This document shows, one piece after another, positions 47,265 through 57,619 of a stretch of DNA of 64,000 bases (the stretch's first letter is position 1; each line of letters begins with the position of its first letter). The translations under genes were made by a program, and so were the position numbers. Where the stretch lies: NCBI GenBank assembly GCA_024281675.1, contig JAMXAG010000006.1, forward strand, positions 1-64,000, given 5' to 3'. This DNA is from Nitrosomonas sp. GTDB lineage: Bacteria; Pseudomonadota; Gammaproteobacteria; Burkholderiales; Nitrosomonadaceae. Under the pieces are notes generated by a model. The model was not told where the DNA came from. It saw only the letters and a list, made by a program, of their open reading frames with translations, and made no database searches.

Positions 47265-49058
47265 TTATTTATTATCAACCTGCAATATTGCCAAAAACGC
47301 CTCTTGTGGAACCTCCACATTGCCCACTTGCTTCATCCTTTTTTTACCTGCTTTTTGTTTTTCTAGCAATTTTCGTTTGCGTGTTATGTCACCACCGTAA
47401 CATTTTGCCAACACATTCTTACGCAATGCTTTAACAGTCTCGCGCGCTATGATATGCGCACCAACCGCAGCTTGTATAGCAATATCAAACATCTGCCTCG
47501 GAATTAATTCACGCATTTTTTTTACCAATTCTCGCCCTCTATATTGGCTGCTGTTTCTATGGATAATGAGTGATAATGCATCGACCTTATCACCATTAAT
47601 CAATATATCGAGTTTCACTAAATCAGAAACTCGAAATTCCTTAAATTCATAGTCTAATGAAGCATACCCTCGACTAACGGATTTCAATCGATCAAAAAAA
47701 TCCATCACCACTTCGTTTAAAGGCATTTCATACGTCAACATGACTTGTTTGCCCATATATTGCATATTCATTTGATTACCACGTTTATTGACACACAAAG
47801 TAATCACTACACCCACATACTCTTCGGGAACAAGTATGGTTGAAGTAATAATCGGTTCGCGAATCTCAGCAATCTTCGAAAGATCGGGAATTTTAGAGGG
47901 ATTTTCAATCTCGATTAAGGTTCCATCGCGTAACAGTAATTGGTAAACCACTGTGGGTGCAGTAGTAATTAAATCCATGTCGTATTCTCTTTCCAGACGC
48001 TCTTGCACAATATCCATATGCAGTAGCCCAAGAAATCCACAGCGAAAACCAAAACCCAAAGCTTGCGAGACCTCTGGTTCAAAATGCAAGGAAGAATCAT
48101 TGAGTTTTAGCTTCTCTAATGCTGAGCGCAATGCATCGTATTGATTAGATTCAACCGGATATAACCCAGCAAATACCTGCGGTTTAATCTCCTTAAAACC
48201 TTGTAAAGGTTCCGTAGCGGGACGATTCAACAAAGTAACAGTATCGCCGACTTTGGCAGCGTGCAGCTCTTTGATACCCGAAATAATAAAACCCACCTCT
48301 CCCGCACTTAACGAATCTCGATAAACAGATTTCGGCATAAAAACACCGACTTGTTCACACAAATGCGCGGTCCGACTTGCCATCAATAGTATTTTATCAC
48401 CTGGTTTTACCATGCCGTCCATCACTCTCACCAGAATAACAACCCCAACATAATTATCAAACCAAGAGTCAATGATTAGCGCCTTGAGTGGTGCACTTGG
48501 GTCTCCCTTTGGCTGTGGAATTTTGACGATCAAAGTTTCGAGAACTTCTATAATATTTTCACCTGTTTTAGCACTGATTCTGGCAGCATCTTGTGCATCA
48601 ATACCAATGACTTCTTCAATATTTTGGATAACTCGCTCAGGATCAGCTGCGGGTAAATCAATTTTATTGAGTACTGGAATAACTTCGACACCTTGCTCAA
48701 TCGCGGTATAACAATTAGCAACTGTTTGCGCTTCCACTCCCTGCGATGCATCGACTACTAACAACGCGCCTTCACATGCGGCCAGCGAACGTGAAACTTC
48801 ATAAGAAAAATCGACATGTCCTGGTGTATCTATCAGGTTCAACAAATAAGTTTGTCCGTTTCTAGCTTTATAGCGTAGTGCAACAGTTTGCGCCTTAATC
48901 GTAATTCCCCGTTCTCTTTCAAGATCCATAGAATCGAGAACTTGCTCTTCCATTTCTCGATCCGACAATCCCCCGCATAAGTGAATAATACGATCGGCAA
49001 GCGTCGATTTGCCGTGATCAATGTGAGCAATAATAGAGAAATTACGAATATGTTGCAT
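47265..49058 (-). CDS. lepA: Elongation factor 4 (LepA)
   Basis: A 597-residue translational GTPase. The G1 loop is [13 protein letters not shown], then [22 protein letters not shown] and NKIDLP. The LepA-specific C-terminus ends [26 protein letters not shown] sequence near residue 560. It promotes correct initiation and back-translocation on stalled ribosomes. Operon partner of lepB. Confidence 0.98.
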   Translation of the reverse strand: MQHIRNFSIIAHIDHGKSTLADRIIHLCGGLSDREMEEQVLDSMDLERERGITIKAQTVALRYKARNGQTYLLNLIDTPGHVDFSYEVSRSLAACEGALLVVDASQGVEAQTVANCYTAIEQGVEVIPVLNKIDLPAADPERVIQNIEEVIGIDAQDAARISAKTGENIIEVLETLIVKIPQPKGDPSAPLKALIIDSWFDNYVGVVILVRVMDGMVKPGDKILLMASRTAHLCEQVGVFMPKSVYRDSLSAGEVGFIISGIKELHAAKVGDTVTLLNRPATEPLQGFKEIKPQVFAGLYPVESNQYDALRSALEKLKLNDSSLHFEPEVSQALGFGFRCGFLGLLHMDIVQERLEREYDMDLITTAPTVVYQLLLRDGTLIEIENPSKIPDLSKIAEIREPIITSTILVPEEYVGVVITLCVNKRGNQMNMQYMGKQVMLTYEMPLNEVVMDFFDRLKSVSRGYASLDYEFKEFRVSDLVKLDILINGDKVDALSLIIHRNSSQYRGRELVKKMRELIPRQMFDIAIQAAVGAHIIARETVKALRKNVLAKCYGGDITRKRKLLEKQKAGKKRMKQVGNVEVPQEAFLAILQVDNK

Positions 49059-49179
49059 TAGCTCATTGTATACAAGGAATAAATACCGAGTGTGGAAATA
49101 GATTCAAAATAGCCGTCGTCAATCTTGCGTTGGGAAATAAGACTGCTCAACCAAATGAAATTAATAAGAAGGCAGCATT

Positions 49180-49434
49180 CTAGCGAATTTTGCTGAGATA
49201 ATCACCTAAAGTGGAGGAATCAAAAAAATGATAACAGATCACCTGATGAGTTGGAGATACTAATACGGGTATTTTTTCTCCATACATAGCTACCAACTCA
49301 GGATCTGAATCAATATCTATCACTTGAAAATCAAATGATACTTGCCCAGGTAAATTATTTAGAGCAAGTATCATTTGTTGACAAAGATGACAATCCTCAC
49401 GAACGTATACGATGAATTTTTCAGATCGTTCCAT
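49180..49434 (-). CDS. Glutaredoxin-like protein (DUF836)
   Basis: An 84-residue thioredoxin-fold protein with YVREDCHLCQQMILAL (Cys-His-Leu-Cys active site), DIDSDPELVAMYGEKIPVLV containing the cis-Pro and no fused domain. It is usual in this position between mucD and lepA in betaproteobacteria. Substrate unknown. Confidence 0.9.
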   Translation of the reverse strand: MERSEKFIVYVREDCHLCQQMILALNNLPGQVSFDFQVIDIDSDPELVAMYGEKIPVLVSPTHQVICYHFFDSSTLGDYLSKIR

Positions 49435-49451
49435 TCACTAATGTTGTATCG

Positions 49452-50867
49452 TTATTTTTTAAGATCGTCATTTAATTTCATCGTGATGAAATTGATCACA
49501 TCGCCTCTTTTAACTAACAGCGCTATGTTTTTACCACTCGGCACTTGATTTAACATTTCATTGAAATGCTCAACGCTTTTTACATCTTTACTATTAAATC
49601 CAAGGATTACATCACCAACCCGAATTCCCAAACGACTTGCAATACCAGGTTGAATATTTTCCACTAGCAAACCATTCGTAACATCCAATTGTTTTTTCTG
49701 TTGTGATGTTAATTCACTTAATGCCAACCCAAGGCGATTGGTTATAGGTTCTTTTTTACTTTTTTGCTTTGATTTACGATTTTCAGTTACATCATCGTTA
49801 GGTGTTTCACCCACTTCGACTTTAACAGTTTTTATCAAACCATCCCGCCAAACTTGCATTGATACTTTTGAATTTGGTTTAGTATTGCCAACTATACGTG
49901 GCAAATCAGCTGAAATTGCAATATCTTTATCATCAAATTTTAAAATAATGTCCCGCGCTTTGATGCCAGCTCGATCTGCTGGACTATTTTTTTCAACCGA
50001 CACAACCAATGCACCATTGTTATTGGTCAAACCAAAAGACTCGGCCAGGTCCTTTGTAACCTCCTGAATCATAACACCAATTCTTCCACGATTGATTTTT
50101 CCACTTGTTTTTAACTGGTCAGCGATTTCAGTTGCAACATTAATTGGTATTGCAAACGACAAGCCCATAAAACCACCCGTTCTGCTGTAAATCTGAGAAT
50201 TAATTCCAACAACCTCGCCCTTCATATTAAACAAAGGCCCCCCGGAATTCCCAGGATTAATTGCAACGTCAGTTTGTATAAAAGGCACATAATTCTCCTG
50301 TGCAAGTGAACGTCCTTTTGCACTTACAATACCAGCAGTCACGCTATGTTCAAAACCAAAAGGTGAGCCAATTGCAATCACCCATTCGCCTACTTTAAGA
50401 TTATCAGGGTTGCCTTGCATCACTTTTGGCAAATCGTTCGCGGCAATTTTGATCAACGCGATATCTGTTTTTCTATCAGTGCCAATTATTTCAGCAACAA
50501 ATTCACGTTTATCATTCAACTTGACAGTAACCTCATCCGCTGTTTCTACAACATGCGCATTCGTCAAAATATAACCGTCTGAGCTTATGATAAATCCAGA
50601 ACCTAAAGACCTAGGTTCAGATTTTCTGGGTGCAGAAAAGGGTTGCATATGACGCTTAAAGAATTCATAGAACGGAGAATCCTCAGGTATCCCAGGTATT
50701 TCAGGAAGCATTTGATGGTTTATGTCACTGGTGCTTTGCGTTGCACTAATATTGACCACCGCAGCGCCATATTTTTCCACTAAACCTGTAAAATTAGGCA
50801 ATTCATTAAGTTGCGCACCAACTGTACTGGCCCCAAAAAACAGAAAAAATAATAAGTATTTTAACAT
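49452..50867 (-). CDS. mucD: Periplasmic serine protease DegQ/MucD
   Basis: A 471-residue HtrA-family protease. Signal peptide (1-18). The trypsin-like domain has the triad His in TNAHVVETADEV, Asp in DRKTDIALIKI and Ser in NPGNSGGPLFN. Two PDZ domains follow (about 265-350 and 385-460). It degrades misfolded periplasmic proteins. It belongs to the rpoE-rseA stress cluster, but rseB, normally between, is missing. Confidence 0.96.
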   Translation of the reverse strand: MLKYLLFFLFFGASTVGAQLNELPNFTGLVEKYGAAVVNISATQSTSDINHQMLPEIPGIPEDSPFYEFFKRHMQPFSAPRKSEPRSLGSGFIISSDGYILTNAHVVETADEVTVKLNDKREFVAEIIGTDRKTDIALIKIAANDLPKVMQGNPDNLKVGEWVIAIGSPFGFEHSVTAGIVSAKGRSLAQENYVPFIQTDVAINPGNSGGPLFNMKGEVVGINSQIYSRTGGFMGLSFAIPINVATEIADQLKTSGKINRGRIGVMIQEVTKDLAESFGLTNNNGALVVSVEKNSPADRAGIKARDIILKFDDKDIAISADLPRIVGNTKPNSKVSMQVWRDGLIKTVKVEVGETPNDDVTENRKSKQKSKKEPITNRLGLALSELTSQQKKQLDVTNGLLVENIQPGIASRLGIRVGDVILGFNSKDVKSVEHFNEMLNQVPSGKNIALLVKRGDVINFITMKLNDDLKK

Positions 50868-51190
50868 TACTGTGCTTACCTTATTTTTAAAGTCAAAATT
50901 TCAATAATCATATAAATGCCTTTCTCATATTTATAATATTCTTCGGAATTGTAACGAAAATAATCTAATGAAATTGCAACAGGATAATAATATAAAGCAT
51001 CGGAGAAAAATAAATTGTTTTTCTTACGAATACTTGTAATTTAGTGGTAGATAGTAAGTAATGAAGGTACAGTATAAATAGAAATTCAATCTAACAAAAA
51101 CAAAAAAAGTTCTTTCTTTTTTCTACATTGAATCAGTTTTCAGATTATTAGCAAGTAAAAAAATTTATACTATGCAATATGGTTCATTAT
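50868..51190. other. Gap where rseB/mucB would be expected
   Basis: 323 AT-rich bases between rseA and mucD. I see no open frame of useful length, no repeat and no RNA. In many proteobacteria this interval is filled by rseB (about 950 bases). It probably holds the mucD promoter, which I could not define. Confidence 0.6.
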
Positions 51191-51772
51191 TCATGGGACT
51201 TCGTTTTTGTGATACTCAGTAGATTGCGGCGTATTAGTATTTTGCCTTTGAGTATTTGCATAATTTGTATAGATGGGTTGTATTTCATTTTGCAAGAACA
51301 AAAAATCATTTCTCTCAAAAACAAGAGAACCATTTTTTATCGGTTGCAATTGTGAAGAAACGGTTATAGGGACAGCACTATAGCCAGTTTCTTGTGTCTT
51401 CTTCTCAGCAAAAATCTGTTTATCAGTTTCTTGTGAATATTGATTCAAGCCAAGCCATGTAGAAATACCCAACACAACAGATGCAGCTAACGCAAGCGTA
51501 GCAATTTTGCGTTTTTGTTTTTTAAATAATAGTAATTGCGATACGTTAGGGGAATAAATAATGGGCTCATCCTTAAGTTTGGTAGTTACAACTTCAGATA
51601 AATTCATAGAAAGCCGAGGTGACTGCCTAAGTGCGTCACTGATAAGATGGTAGGTTTCCCAATGTTGTTTCAATTCACTATTTCTATTAAGCATCTCAAC
51701 TACCCGTGAGATATTTTCACTTTCTAGTTCCCCATCCATTAGGGCGGATACTTCATTTTCCAAAATCACCAC
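51191..51772 (-). CDS. rseA: Anti-sigma-E factor RseA
   Basis: A 193-residue single-pass membrane protein. The N-terminal sigma-binding domain (1-65) has VSALMDGELESENISRVVEML and HWETYHLISDALRQSPRLS. A helix at about 90-108 (IATLALAASVVLGISTWLGL) spans the membrane and a Gln/Asn-rich periplasmic part follows. It holds RpoE inactive until cleaved. Its start overlaps the rpoE end by 7 bases. Confidence 0.93.
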   Translation of the reverse strand: MVILENEVSALMDGELESENISRVVEMLNRNSELKQHWETYHLISDALRQSPRLSMNLSEVVTTKLKDEPIIYSPNVSQLLLFKKQKRKIATLALAASVVLGISTWLGLNQYSQETDKQIFAEKKTQETGYSAVPITVSSQLQPIKNGSLVFERNDFLFLQNEIQPIYTNYANTQRQNTNTPQSTEYHKNEVP

Positions 51773-52365
51773 CTCCTATCTTTACTAGTTCCCAAAAGAG
51801 GACGCAATTGCTCTGATATCGCTTCGCGTGCACGAAAAATTCGCGAACGTACTGTACCTACTGGGCAATTCATAATACTTGCGATTTCTTCGTAACTTAA
51901 TCCATCAATTTCTCGTAATACTATTGCCGAACGTAACTCCTCTGGCAGTGCATCGAGTGACTTACTTACCGTTTGCGCAATTTGTTTGCTCATTAATTCG
52001 CTTTCAGGTGTATTAACTTCCTTTAGTAAACTATTATCTTCAAAATCTTCAGCATCCTCATTATTAATCCCTTCTATAGTCGGAACTTTACGCCCTTGTG
52101 ATACTAAAAAATTCTTGGCAGTATTAATTCCAATTCGATATAACCACGTGTAGAAGGCACTATCTCCACGAAAGGAGGGCAATGCTCGATAAGCTTTGAT
52201 GAAAGCCTCTTGTGTTACATCTTCAACCTCAGCCGCATCACGAATAAAATGAGACAATAATCGAGCTAATTTACGTTGATATTTAATAACGAGTAAATCA
52301 AATGCATGTTTATCCCCGTTTTGAACTCTTTCAACTAACTGCTGATCGACTTCTCGATCACCCAT
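51766..52365 (-). CDS. rpoE: RNA polymerase sigma-E factor
   Basis: A 199-residue ECF sigma factor. Region 2 has VIKYQRKLARLLSHFIRDAAEVEDVTQEAFIKAYRALPSFRGDSAFYTWLYRI. Region 4 has LREIDGLSYEEIASIMNCPVGTVRSRIFRAREAI. It directs envelope-stress transcription and is restrained by RseA. A weak GAACTT box upstream has the wrong spacing for self-control by sigma-E. Confidence 0.97.
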   Translation of the reverse strand: MGDREVDQQLVERVQNGDKHAFDLLVIKYQRKLARLLSHFIRDAAEVEDVTQEAFIKAYRALPSFRGDSAFYTWLYRIGINTAKNFLVSQGRKVPTIEGINNEDAEDFEDNSLLKEVNTPESELMSKQIAQTVSKSLDALPEELRSAIVLREIDGLSYEEIASIMNCPVGTVRSRIFRAREAISEQLRPLLGTSKDRRW

Positions 52366-52580
52366 ACCCCTTGTTCCTCGAACATTTTAGAAATCCCGAC
52401 CAGACTTAATCTTATCCGGCCAAAAGTTCAGCATAATGACACAATCAGATCAGGATATCTACTCAAAAAATGCCAAGAATCAACAAATCACAATACTCAC
52501 AACACAGACAATTGAATTATCCAATTAGTTCACAATTCCATCAATTGCTAAATGGTTAAAAAAACCCAACAGCACGCACC

Positions 52581-52736
52581 TTGAGCGTAAAGTCCTTACA
52601 GAGGTAGCTCTGGGACTAGGCAAAGCCGCTGACGTCCTCGGAGTGTTATAGAACTCCAATATCTGAAGCGGCAAAACCACCCACAACGACTTCCTGTGGA
52701 TGTGATAGGTTTAATTCGTGCCTGAATGGGAAATAC
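52581..52736 (+). ncRNA. HEARO/omega-RNA-like structured RNA, orphan
   Basis: An intergenic stretch with dense, nested pairing. GCCGCT (52625-52630) pairs with AGCGGC (52667-52672), enclosing the hairpin GGAGT/ACTCC (52640-52657). AAACC (52674-52678) pairs with GGTTT (52708-52712), enclosing CCACA/TGTGG (52681-52699). From memory this matches the HEARO motif found upstream of IscB genes, which acts as guide-RNA scaffold. No iscB follows: the ATG at 52740 opens only 18 codons. The ends are estimated. Confidence 0.5.
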
Positions 52737-52744
52737 ACCATGGC

Positions 52745-52818
52745 TAAACCTGTACATGCGGTTAGGCGGTTAGACTGTCACTCCGCCATGCGATAACTCA
52801 CGCTTGTATAAACCTGTA
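52745..52818. repeat. Hairpin and 10-bp direct repeat next to the structured RNA
   Basis: TAAACCTGTA occurs at 52745-52754 and 52809-52818. Between them GGCGG (52765-52769) faces CCGCC (52783-52787) in a subterminal hairpin. Such hairpins occur at the ends of IS200/IS605-type elements, so this may be the right end of a deleted element whose left part is the structured RNA. Confidence 0.4.
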
Positions 52819-52987
52819 AGCTTCAAACATAAATCCTACCAGTCAATCAGGGCACCAATCTTCATCAGCACACTGTCTCACTTTAATCGCTGTGTCAAAT
52901 GTGAATTTATAATATGCCATATTATCGATCGTTGTGCGCCTACAGTGATTGCAATATGTAGCGATAACTGAGATCGTCAGTTTCTTG

Positions 52988-53626
52988 CTAATCCCAAATA
53001 ACCATTTTGAAGCGTTCTTTAACGATACCAAAGTAATCGCACTTCCAGTCACTTTGCGCAAAGAAATCCAAGCAATGCCACTGATCCTTTAACTTCAGCA
53101 TGTTGACTGCGGCATCATCCCAGTCAATCGAAGCGAATTTAATTTGCAATTGTTGCTTGCGATGCTCTACTTCTTCGTAGTTAAAACCATCGTATTCCCA
53201 ATGCAATACTTCAAATACATTGCCCGACCGATCAACGTAATCCATACTAAAATCCAGCCCCCATTTAGGACGCATTCTAATTAATTTATATACCAGCGGA
53301 TTGGTGTGTGCCCATTGCTGCAATTGCTCCAATGCTTCGCCACGGTATCCTTTACGTTCAAATAATAAGCTGTGGTTGAGAACAGCACCCTCTAGCTTGC
53401 TTTGTTGGGTAAACCATGCTGCTTTCAAAGCATGCCGATGATCTCGGTGAGCATGAAATGACGTTAAGTTGGTTTGTGCAAAACACTGCTCTAATCTCGT
53501 CAAATCGTAGCCATTCTGGTCGAAAAGTGCTAATTCAACCGCTAAGGGAGATGAAACCTTATCAACTGGATTATTCCAATATCCTTCAGGACTAAACTGA
53601 TTATCGGTTAGAACGATATAAGACAT
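52988..53626 (-). CDS. Conserved protein of unknown function
   Basis: A 212-residue soluble protein, rich in aromatic residues (many Trp, Tyr, Phe), without signal peptide. MSYIVLTDNQFSPEGYWNNP opens it. A His cluster SFHAHRDHRHALKAAW lies at about 54-69, and EVLHWEYDGFNYEEVEHRKQQL with a conserved-looking acidic/aromatic core at 140-160. I do not recognise the family. Neighbours (structured RNA and dedA) give no hint. Confidence 0.6.
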   Translation of the reverse strand: MSYIVLTDNQFSPEGYWNNPVDKVSSPLAVELALFDQNGYDLTRLEQCFAQTNLTSFHAHRDHRHALKAAWFTQQSKLEGAVLNHSLLFERKGYRGEALEQLQQWAHTNPLVYKLIRMRPKWGLDFSMDYVDRSGNVFEVLHWEYDGFNYEEVEHRKQQLQIKFASIDWDDAAVNMLKLKDQWHCLDFFAQSDWKCDYFGIVKERFKMVIWD

Positions 53627-53813
53627 GCCTTAAAGAAAAGTATACTGGTAAAAATAATTGGACAATAAGATTCAGTTATGCAGAACAGTCACCATGAAAT
53701 ACTATAAATCTATTGAACTTCATAAAAAACAAATCACGCTAAAATAATCAGCATCCTCGTTATTGTTCTCTATCATTCAAACATATAAGCAGGTGACGCT
53801 GATCATGTGGGTA

Positions 53814-54422
53814 TTAGTTTTTGCTCGGGTTCCGTTTTTGAAAAAAGTAGTAAAAACCAATCCCGATGACACAAGCTGCAATGAGGAGCAGTATAATTTG
53901 ATGAAGGTATTCCTTGATCAGAGCTTCATTTTCCCCAATAAAATAACCTAGCAAGGTTAAAATCACGACCCAAATTCCGGCACCAAGACTGGTATAAAAG
54001 CAAAAAACTGTTAAATTCATTCGTGCTAACCCGGCAGGCAAAGAAATGTACTGGCGTATTACCGGGATTAAGCGGCCAGTCAAAGTCGAAATATGGCCAT
54101 GACGGGCAAAAAAACTTTCCATTTTTTGCATGTGCTTCTCTTCAAACATGACATATTTGCCATAACTGATTAATAATCGACGCCCTAATTGAACCGCCAG
54201 AAAATAATTAATCAAAGCGCCTGCCAAGCTTCCTAGTACGCCGCATAAAATGGCAATAACAATATTCATCTCACCTTTTGCTGCCAGATAACCCGCAGGT
54301 ATCATGATGACTTCGCTCGGGAAAGGAATAAAGCTGGATTCAATCAGCATGAGCAGAAAAATACCGGGATATCCTAAACTGCCTACGGTATCGACAATCC
54401 AGTGAATAATGTCTGTAAACAA
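53814..54422 (-). CDS. DedA family membrane protein
   Basis: A 202-residue inner-membrane protein with five to six helices and the DedA signature [22 protein letters not shown] (about 27-48), then [32 protein letters not shown] (about 108-139) with the essential Arg residues. DedA proteins act as lipid scramblases or polyprenyl-phosphate recyclers. It ends in a basic tail and stands alone beside secF. Confidence 0.93.
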   Translation of the reverse strand: MFTDIIHWIVDTVGSLGYPGIFLLMLIESSFIPFPSEVIMIPAGYLAAKGEMNIVIAILCGVLGSLAGALINYFLAVQLGRRLLISYGKYVMFEEKHMQKMESFFARHGHISTLTGRLIPVIRQYISLPAGLARMNLTVFCFYTSLGAGIWVVILTLLGYFIGENEALIKEYLHQIILLLIAACVIGIGFYYFFQKRNPSKN

Positions 54423-54478
54423 AGCCTGTGCCTTAATATGAATTAAAAAAAGCTAAACAATTAGCGGTTAATATTTGT

Positions 54479-55417
54479 TTAAACAACAGCCCCATCATTT
54501 TCCAGTGGTTTCTTTTCTAAAGCTACCAGATCTTCTCTTTTAACACCCAAAAGCATGATAATAGAGCTGCCTACCATGATCGATGAGTAAATTCCAAATA
54601 AAATGCCTATGGTTAAAGCAAGTGAAAAATAATAAAGCACTTCGCCACCAAACAATAACATGGCAATAACCACCATTTGTGTACTGCCATGCGTAATAAC
54701 CGTGCGCGACATGGTTTGAGTAATAGCATTATCAATTACTTGGGTTACCGACGCCTTTCTTAATTTGCGAAAATTTTCTCGAATACGATCGAAAATGACT
54801 ACTGACTCATTAACCGAATAACCAAGAATCGCGAGTACCGCAGCAAGCACTGTGAGTGAAAATTCCCATTGAAAGAAAGCAAAAAAGCCAACAATAATAA
54901 TAACATCATGTAAGTTCGCGATCATGCCGGCGATACCAAATTTCCATTCGAACCGTATTGCCAAATAAATAACAATTCCAATTGAAACAAATAGCAGCGC
55001 CAATGCGCCATTTTCTAATAATTCTTCGCCAACTTGCGGTCCGACAAATTCGACACGTCGCATTTCTACGGAAGAATCAGCTTCTCTGAGAATTTCCAAA
55101 ACATCTTCTGATAATTGTGCGCTCGATACTTCTGGTTTAACGGGCAAACGGATCAGAACATCTCGTGAAGTACCGAAATTTTGCACGCTGGCATCGGTAA
55201 CACCTTTACCAGTTAATACAGTTCGTATTTTTTCCAGATCAGCGGCCTGTCGGTAATTGACCTCCAGAATTGTTCCGCCAGTAAAATCTATGCCTAGATT
55301 CAACCCCTTGGTTACAATAAAAAAAATGGCCAGAATAAATGTCGTGATTGAAATAACAGCACCTACCCGACGCCAACGCATGAACGGAATATCGCGATTA
55401 AATCTAAAAATTTCCAT
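54479..55417 (-). CDS. secF: Protein translocase subunit SecF
   Basis: A 312-residue RND-like protein with six membrane helices, GLNLGIDFTGGTILEV after helix 1, a periplasmic domain (about 45-130) and SVNESVVIFDRIRENFRK plus SRTVITHGSTQMVVIAMLLFGG in the second half. With SecD it uses proton flow to pull exported proteins through SecYEG. Next to secD, 37 bases. Confidence 0.98.
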   Translation of the reverse strand: MEIFRFNRDIPFMRWRRVGAVISITTFILAIFFIVTKGLNLGIDFTGGTILEVNYRQAADLEKIRTVLTGKGVTDASVQNFGTSRDVLIRLPVKPEVSSAQLSEDVLEILREADSSVEMRRVEFVGPQVGEELLENGALALLFVSIGIVIYLAIRFEWKFGIAGMIANLHDVIIIVGFFAFFQWEFSLTVLAAVLAILGYSVNESVVIFDRIRENFRKLRKASVTQVIDNAITQTMSRTVITHGSTQMVVIAMLLFGGEVLYYFSLALTIGILFGIYSSIMVGSSIIMLLGVKREDLVALEKKPLENDGAVV

Positions 55418-55454
55418 AGTTGAATTCCTTATAAATGATGGGCCGTCATATTGC

Positions 55455-57548
55455 TCAAGTAACGTTCGGTGATTTTTTGCGTTTGTTTTTGCCTTTGCTT
55501 CGTGATGCGCTGGTATTCCTGGCTATGCTATCTGGTTTGATTGTTGCTGTTTCGACCGCAATCTCACCTTGAGAATGGGGGGGATCATTACTGACTACAA
55601 CTTGCTCTACTGATTGCTCAATAGTTGCTTCCGGTTCATTCGCAACCGCTAATTCGCGTCGCTTTGGTTCGATAGGTTGCTCGTCAGATGCATCAAAAGT
55701 ATCTGGTACTTTGTCATTCCCTTTCGGCAGCCATATTTTCCCAATAGGCACGGTATCTAATCTACGATTTCCGTACATCAAATTGACTATGCCACGTGAA
55801 ACAAAGGTTGCTGTAAACACCGAGGTCAAAATACCTAAACACAACACAACCGCAAAGCCTTTCACTGGGCCAGAGCCAAAAGCAAATAATGCGATGCCGG
55901 CAATCAAGGTAGTGATGTTTGAATCCAAGATAGTACCCAAAGCACGTTCATAACCACTTTGTATGGCTTGTTGCGGTGATGCACCTGTGCGTAATTCGTC
56001 TCGAATCCGTTCGTTAATCAACACATTGGCATCAATCGCCATACCCACGGTTAACGCCAGTGCAGCCATGCCTGGAAGGGTGAGTGTGGCTTGCATGATC
56101 GATAACAAACCGACCAGCAACAATAAATTAAGCGCCAGTGCAATGACCGAAATAACACCAAAAGCAGCATAGTAAGCCGCAACGAAAATAGCTACCGCTA
56201 AAAATCCATACAACGTCGAATTAAACCCACGGCTAATGTTTTCAGCACCTAAACTAGGACCAACAGTACGCTCTTCGATGATATCCATGGGTGCCGCAAG
56301 CGCGCCAGAACGAAGCAGTAACGCCACATCGCGCGCTTCCGTATTGGTCATGCGACCACTAATCTGCACGCGACCACCGCCAATCTCTTCGCGAATGACC
56401 GGAGCAGTAATGACTTCGGCTTGGTTCTTTTCAATCAAAAGAATGGCCATTCTTTTGCCAACATTGTCACGTGTCAACTGCTTAAAAATACGCGATCCAC
56501 CGTTGTCAAGATTAATGTGCACGGCGGGTTGATTGTCTTTATCAAAACCCGGTTGCGCATCGGTTATGTGTTCGCCAGTTAGCAATACTTGTTTTTTTAC
56601 TAGCAGTGGGCTGCCACCACGTTCTTCATACAATTCCAATCCAGCCGGAACTTGTCCGCGCATCGCTGCATCCAGATCGCGTTCGTCATCCACCATGCGA
56701 ATTTCCAGCGTCGCCGTGCGTCCTAAAATATCCTTCGCCTTAGCAGTATCTTGCACACCGGGTAGTTGCACAATGACGCGATCTTTTCCTGCCTTCTGAA
56801 TAATCGGTTCTGCTACTCCGAGTTCATTGACACGGTTACGTAGCGTGGTGATATTCTGCATCACAGCAGAATCTTGCATTCGAAGCATTGCTTCTTGCTT
56901 GATCGTGGCAACGAGATCGAAACGTTCTCCGACTTGTTCTTGTACAAACCCCAAATCAGGATAATTTGATTTTAATTCGGTTTCTGCTTGAGTGCGTGAT
57001 TCAGCATCGCGAAATTTCAGAATTAACTTTTTGTTGAGTTTTTCAATGCCAGCATAGGGAATTTTCTTTCCCCGCAAAGTAGTCCGCACATCCGAACTGT
57101 AGCGCTCAAGGGATTTATCTAAAGCGCCTTGCATGTCAACTTCTAGCATGAAATGCACGCCACCCCGTAAATCCAATCCCAAATACATTGGCAAAGCACC
57201 TAAGCTGGTCAGCCATTGTGGTGAATTTGGCAGCAAATTCAATGCAGTAATATAATCTTTACCCAGCGCCGATTCGAATAAATCCTTGGCTTTAATTTGC
57301 GTATCGGTATCAGTAAAGCGTACTTTGACACTATTACCCTCGAGAAAAATACCTTCTGCCTTAATATTGGCTTGCGTCAGTGTTTCTTCAACTTGTTTCA
57401 ATAATGCAGTATCAGCATTTAAGGATGCACGCAGTGGTGAAATTTGTACGGCAGGCGATTCACCATAAAAATTCGGCAAGGTATATAGCAGTCCAAGTAC
57501 GATAGAGACTGCAATGATGAGGTATTGCCAAAGTGCATAGCGATTCAT
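55455..57548 (-). CDS. secD: Protein translocase subunit SecD, long form
   Basis: A 697-residue RND-like protein: LGLDLRGGVHFMLEVD after helix 1, the large periplasmic domain to about 440, then five helices with GMAIDANVLINERIRDELRTG. Typical SecD is about 615-620 residues. The extra roughly 75 residues at the C-terminus are an acidic then Lys/Arg-rich, low-complexity tail (EPEATIEQSVEQ..., ending SKGKNKRKKSPNVT). Operon queA-tgt-yajC-secD-secF. Confidence 0.97.
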   Translation of the reverse strand: MNRYALWQYLIIAVSIVLGLLYTLPNFYGESPAVQISPLRASLNADTALLKQVEETLTQANIKAEGIFLEGNSVKVRFTDTDTQIKAKDLFESALGKDYITALNLLPNSPQWLTSLGALPMYLGLDLRGGVHFMLEVDMQGALDKSLERYSSDVRTTLRGKKIPYAGIEKLNKKLILKFRDAESRTQAETELKSNYPDLGFVQEQVGERFDLVATIKQEAMLRMQDSAVMQNITTLRNRVNELGVAEPIIQKAGKDRVIVQLPGVQDTAKAKDILGRTATLEIRMVDDERDLDAAMRGQVPAGLELYEERGGSPLLVKKQVLLTGEHITDAQPGFDKDNQPAVHINLDNGGSRIFKQLTRDNVGKRMAILLIEKNQAEVITAPVIREEIGGGRVQISGRMTNTEARDVALLLRSGALAAPMDIIEERTVGPSLGAENISRGFNSTLYGFLAVAIFVAAYYAAFGVISVIALALNLLLLVGLLSIMQATLTLPGMAALALTVGMAIDANVLINERIRDELRTGASPQQAIQSGYERALGTILDSNITTLIAGIALFAFGSGPVKGFAVVLCLGILTSVFTATFVSRGIVNLMYGNRRLDTVPIGKIWLPKGNDKVPDTFDASDEQPIEPKRRELAVANEPEATIEQSVEQVVVSNDPPHSQGEIAVETATIKPDSIARNTSASRSKGKNKRKKSPNVT

Positions 57549-57619
57549 GGATGTCAGTATGTGTTGGTGGTTGGAGGGATGGAATCAAAAAATCAGAAAA
57601 AAGCGACGTTCAAGAAAAC

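Noticed and set aside
52389..52440. Possible sigma-E promoter (GAACTT ... TCTGG) upstream of rpoE
   Set aside because: The spacer is 19 bases rather than about 16, and the -10 is imperfect.
52740..52796. Start of an iscB gene after the structured RNA
   Set aside because: The ATG frame stops after 18 codons and shows no RuvC or HNH motif.
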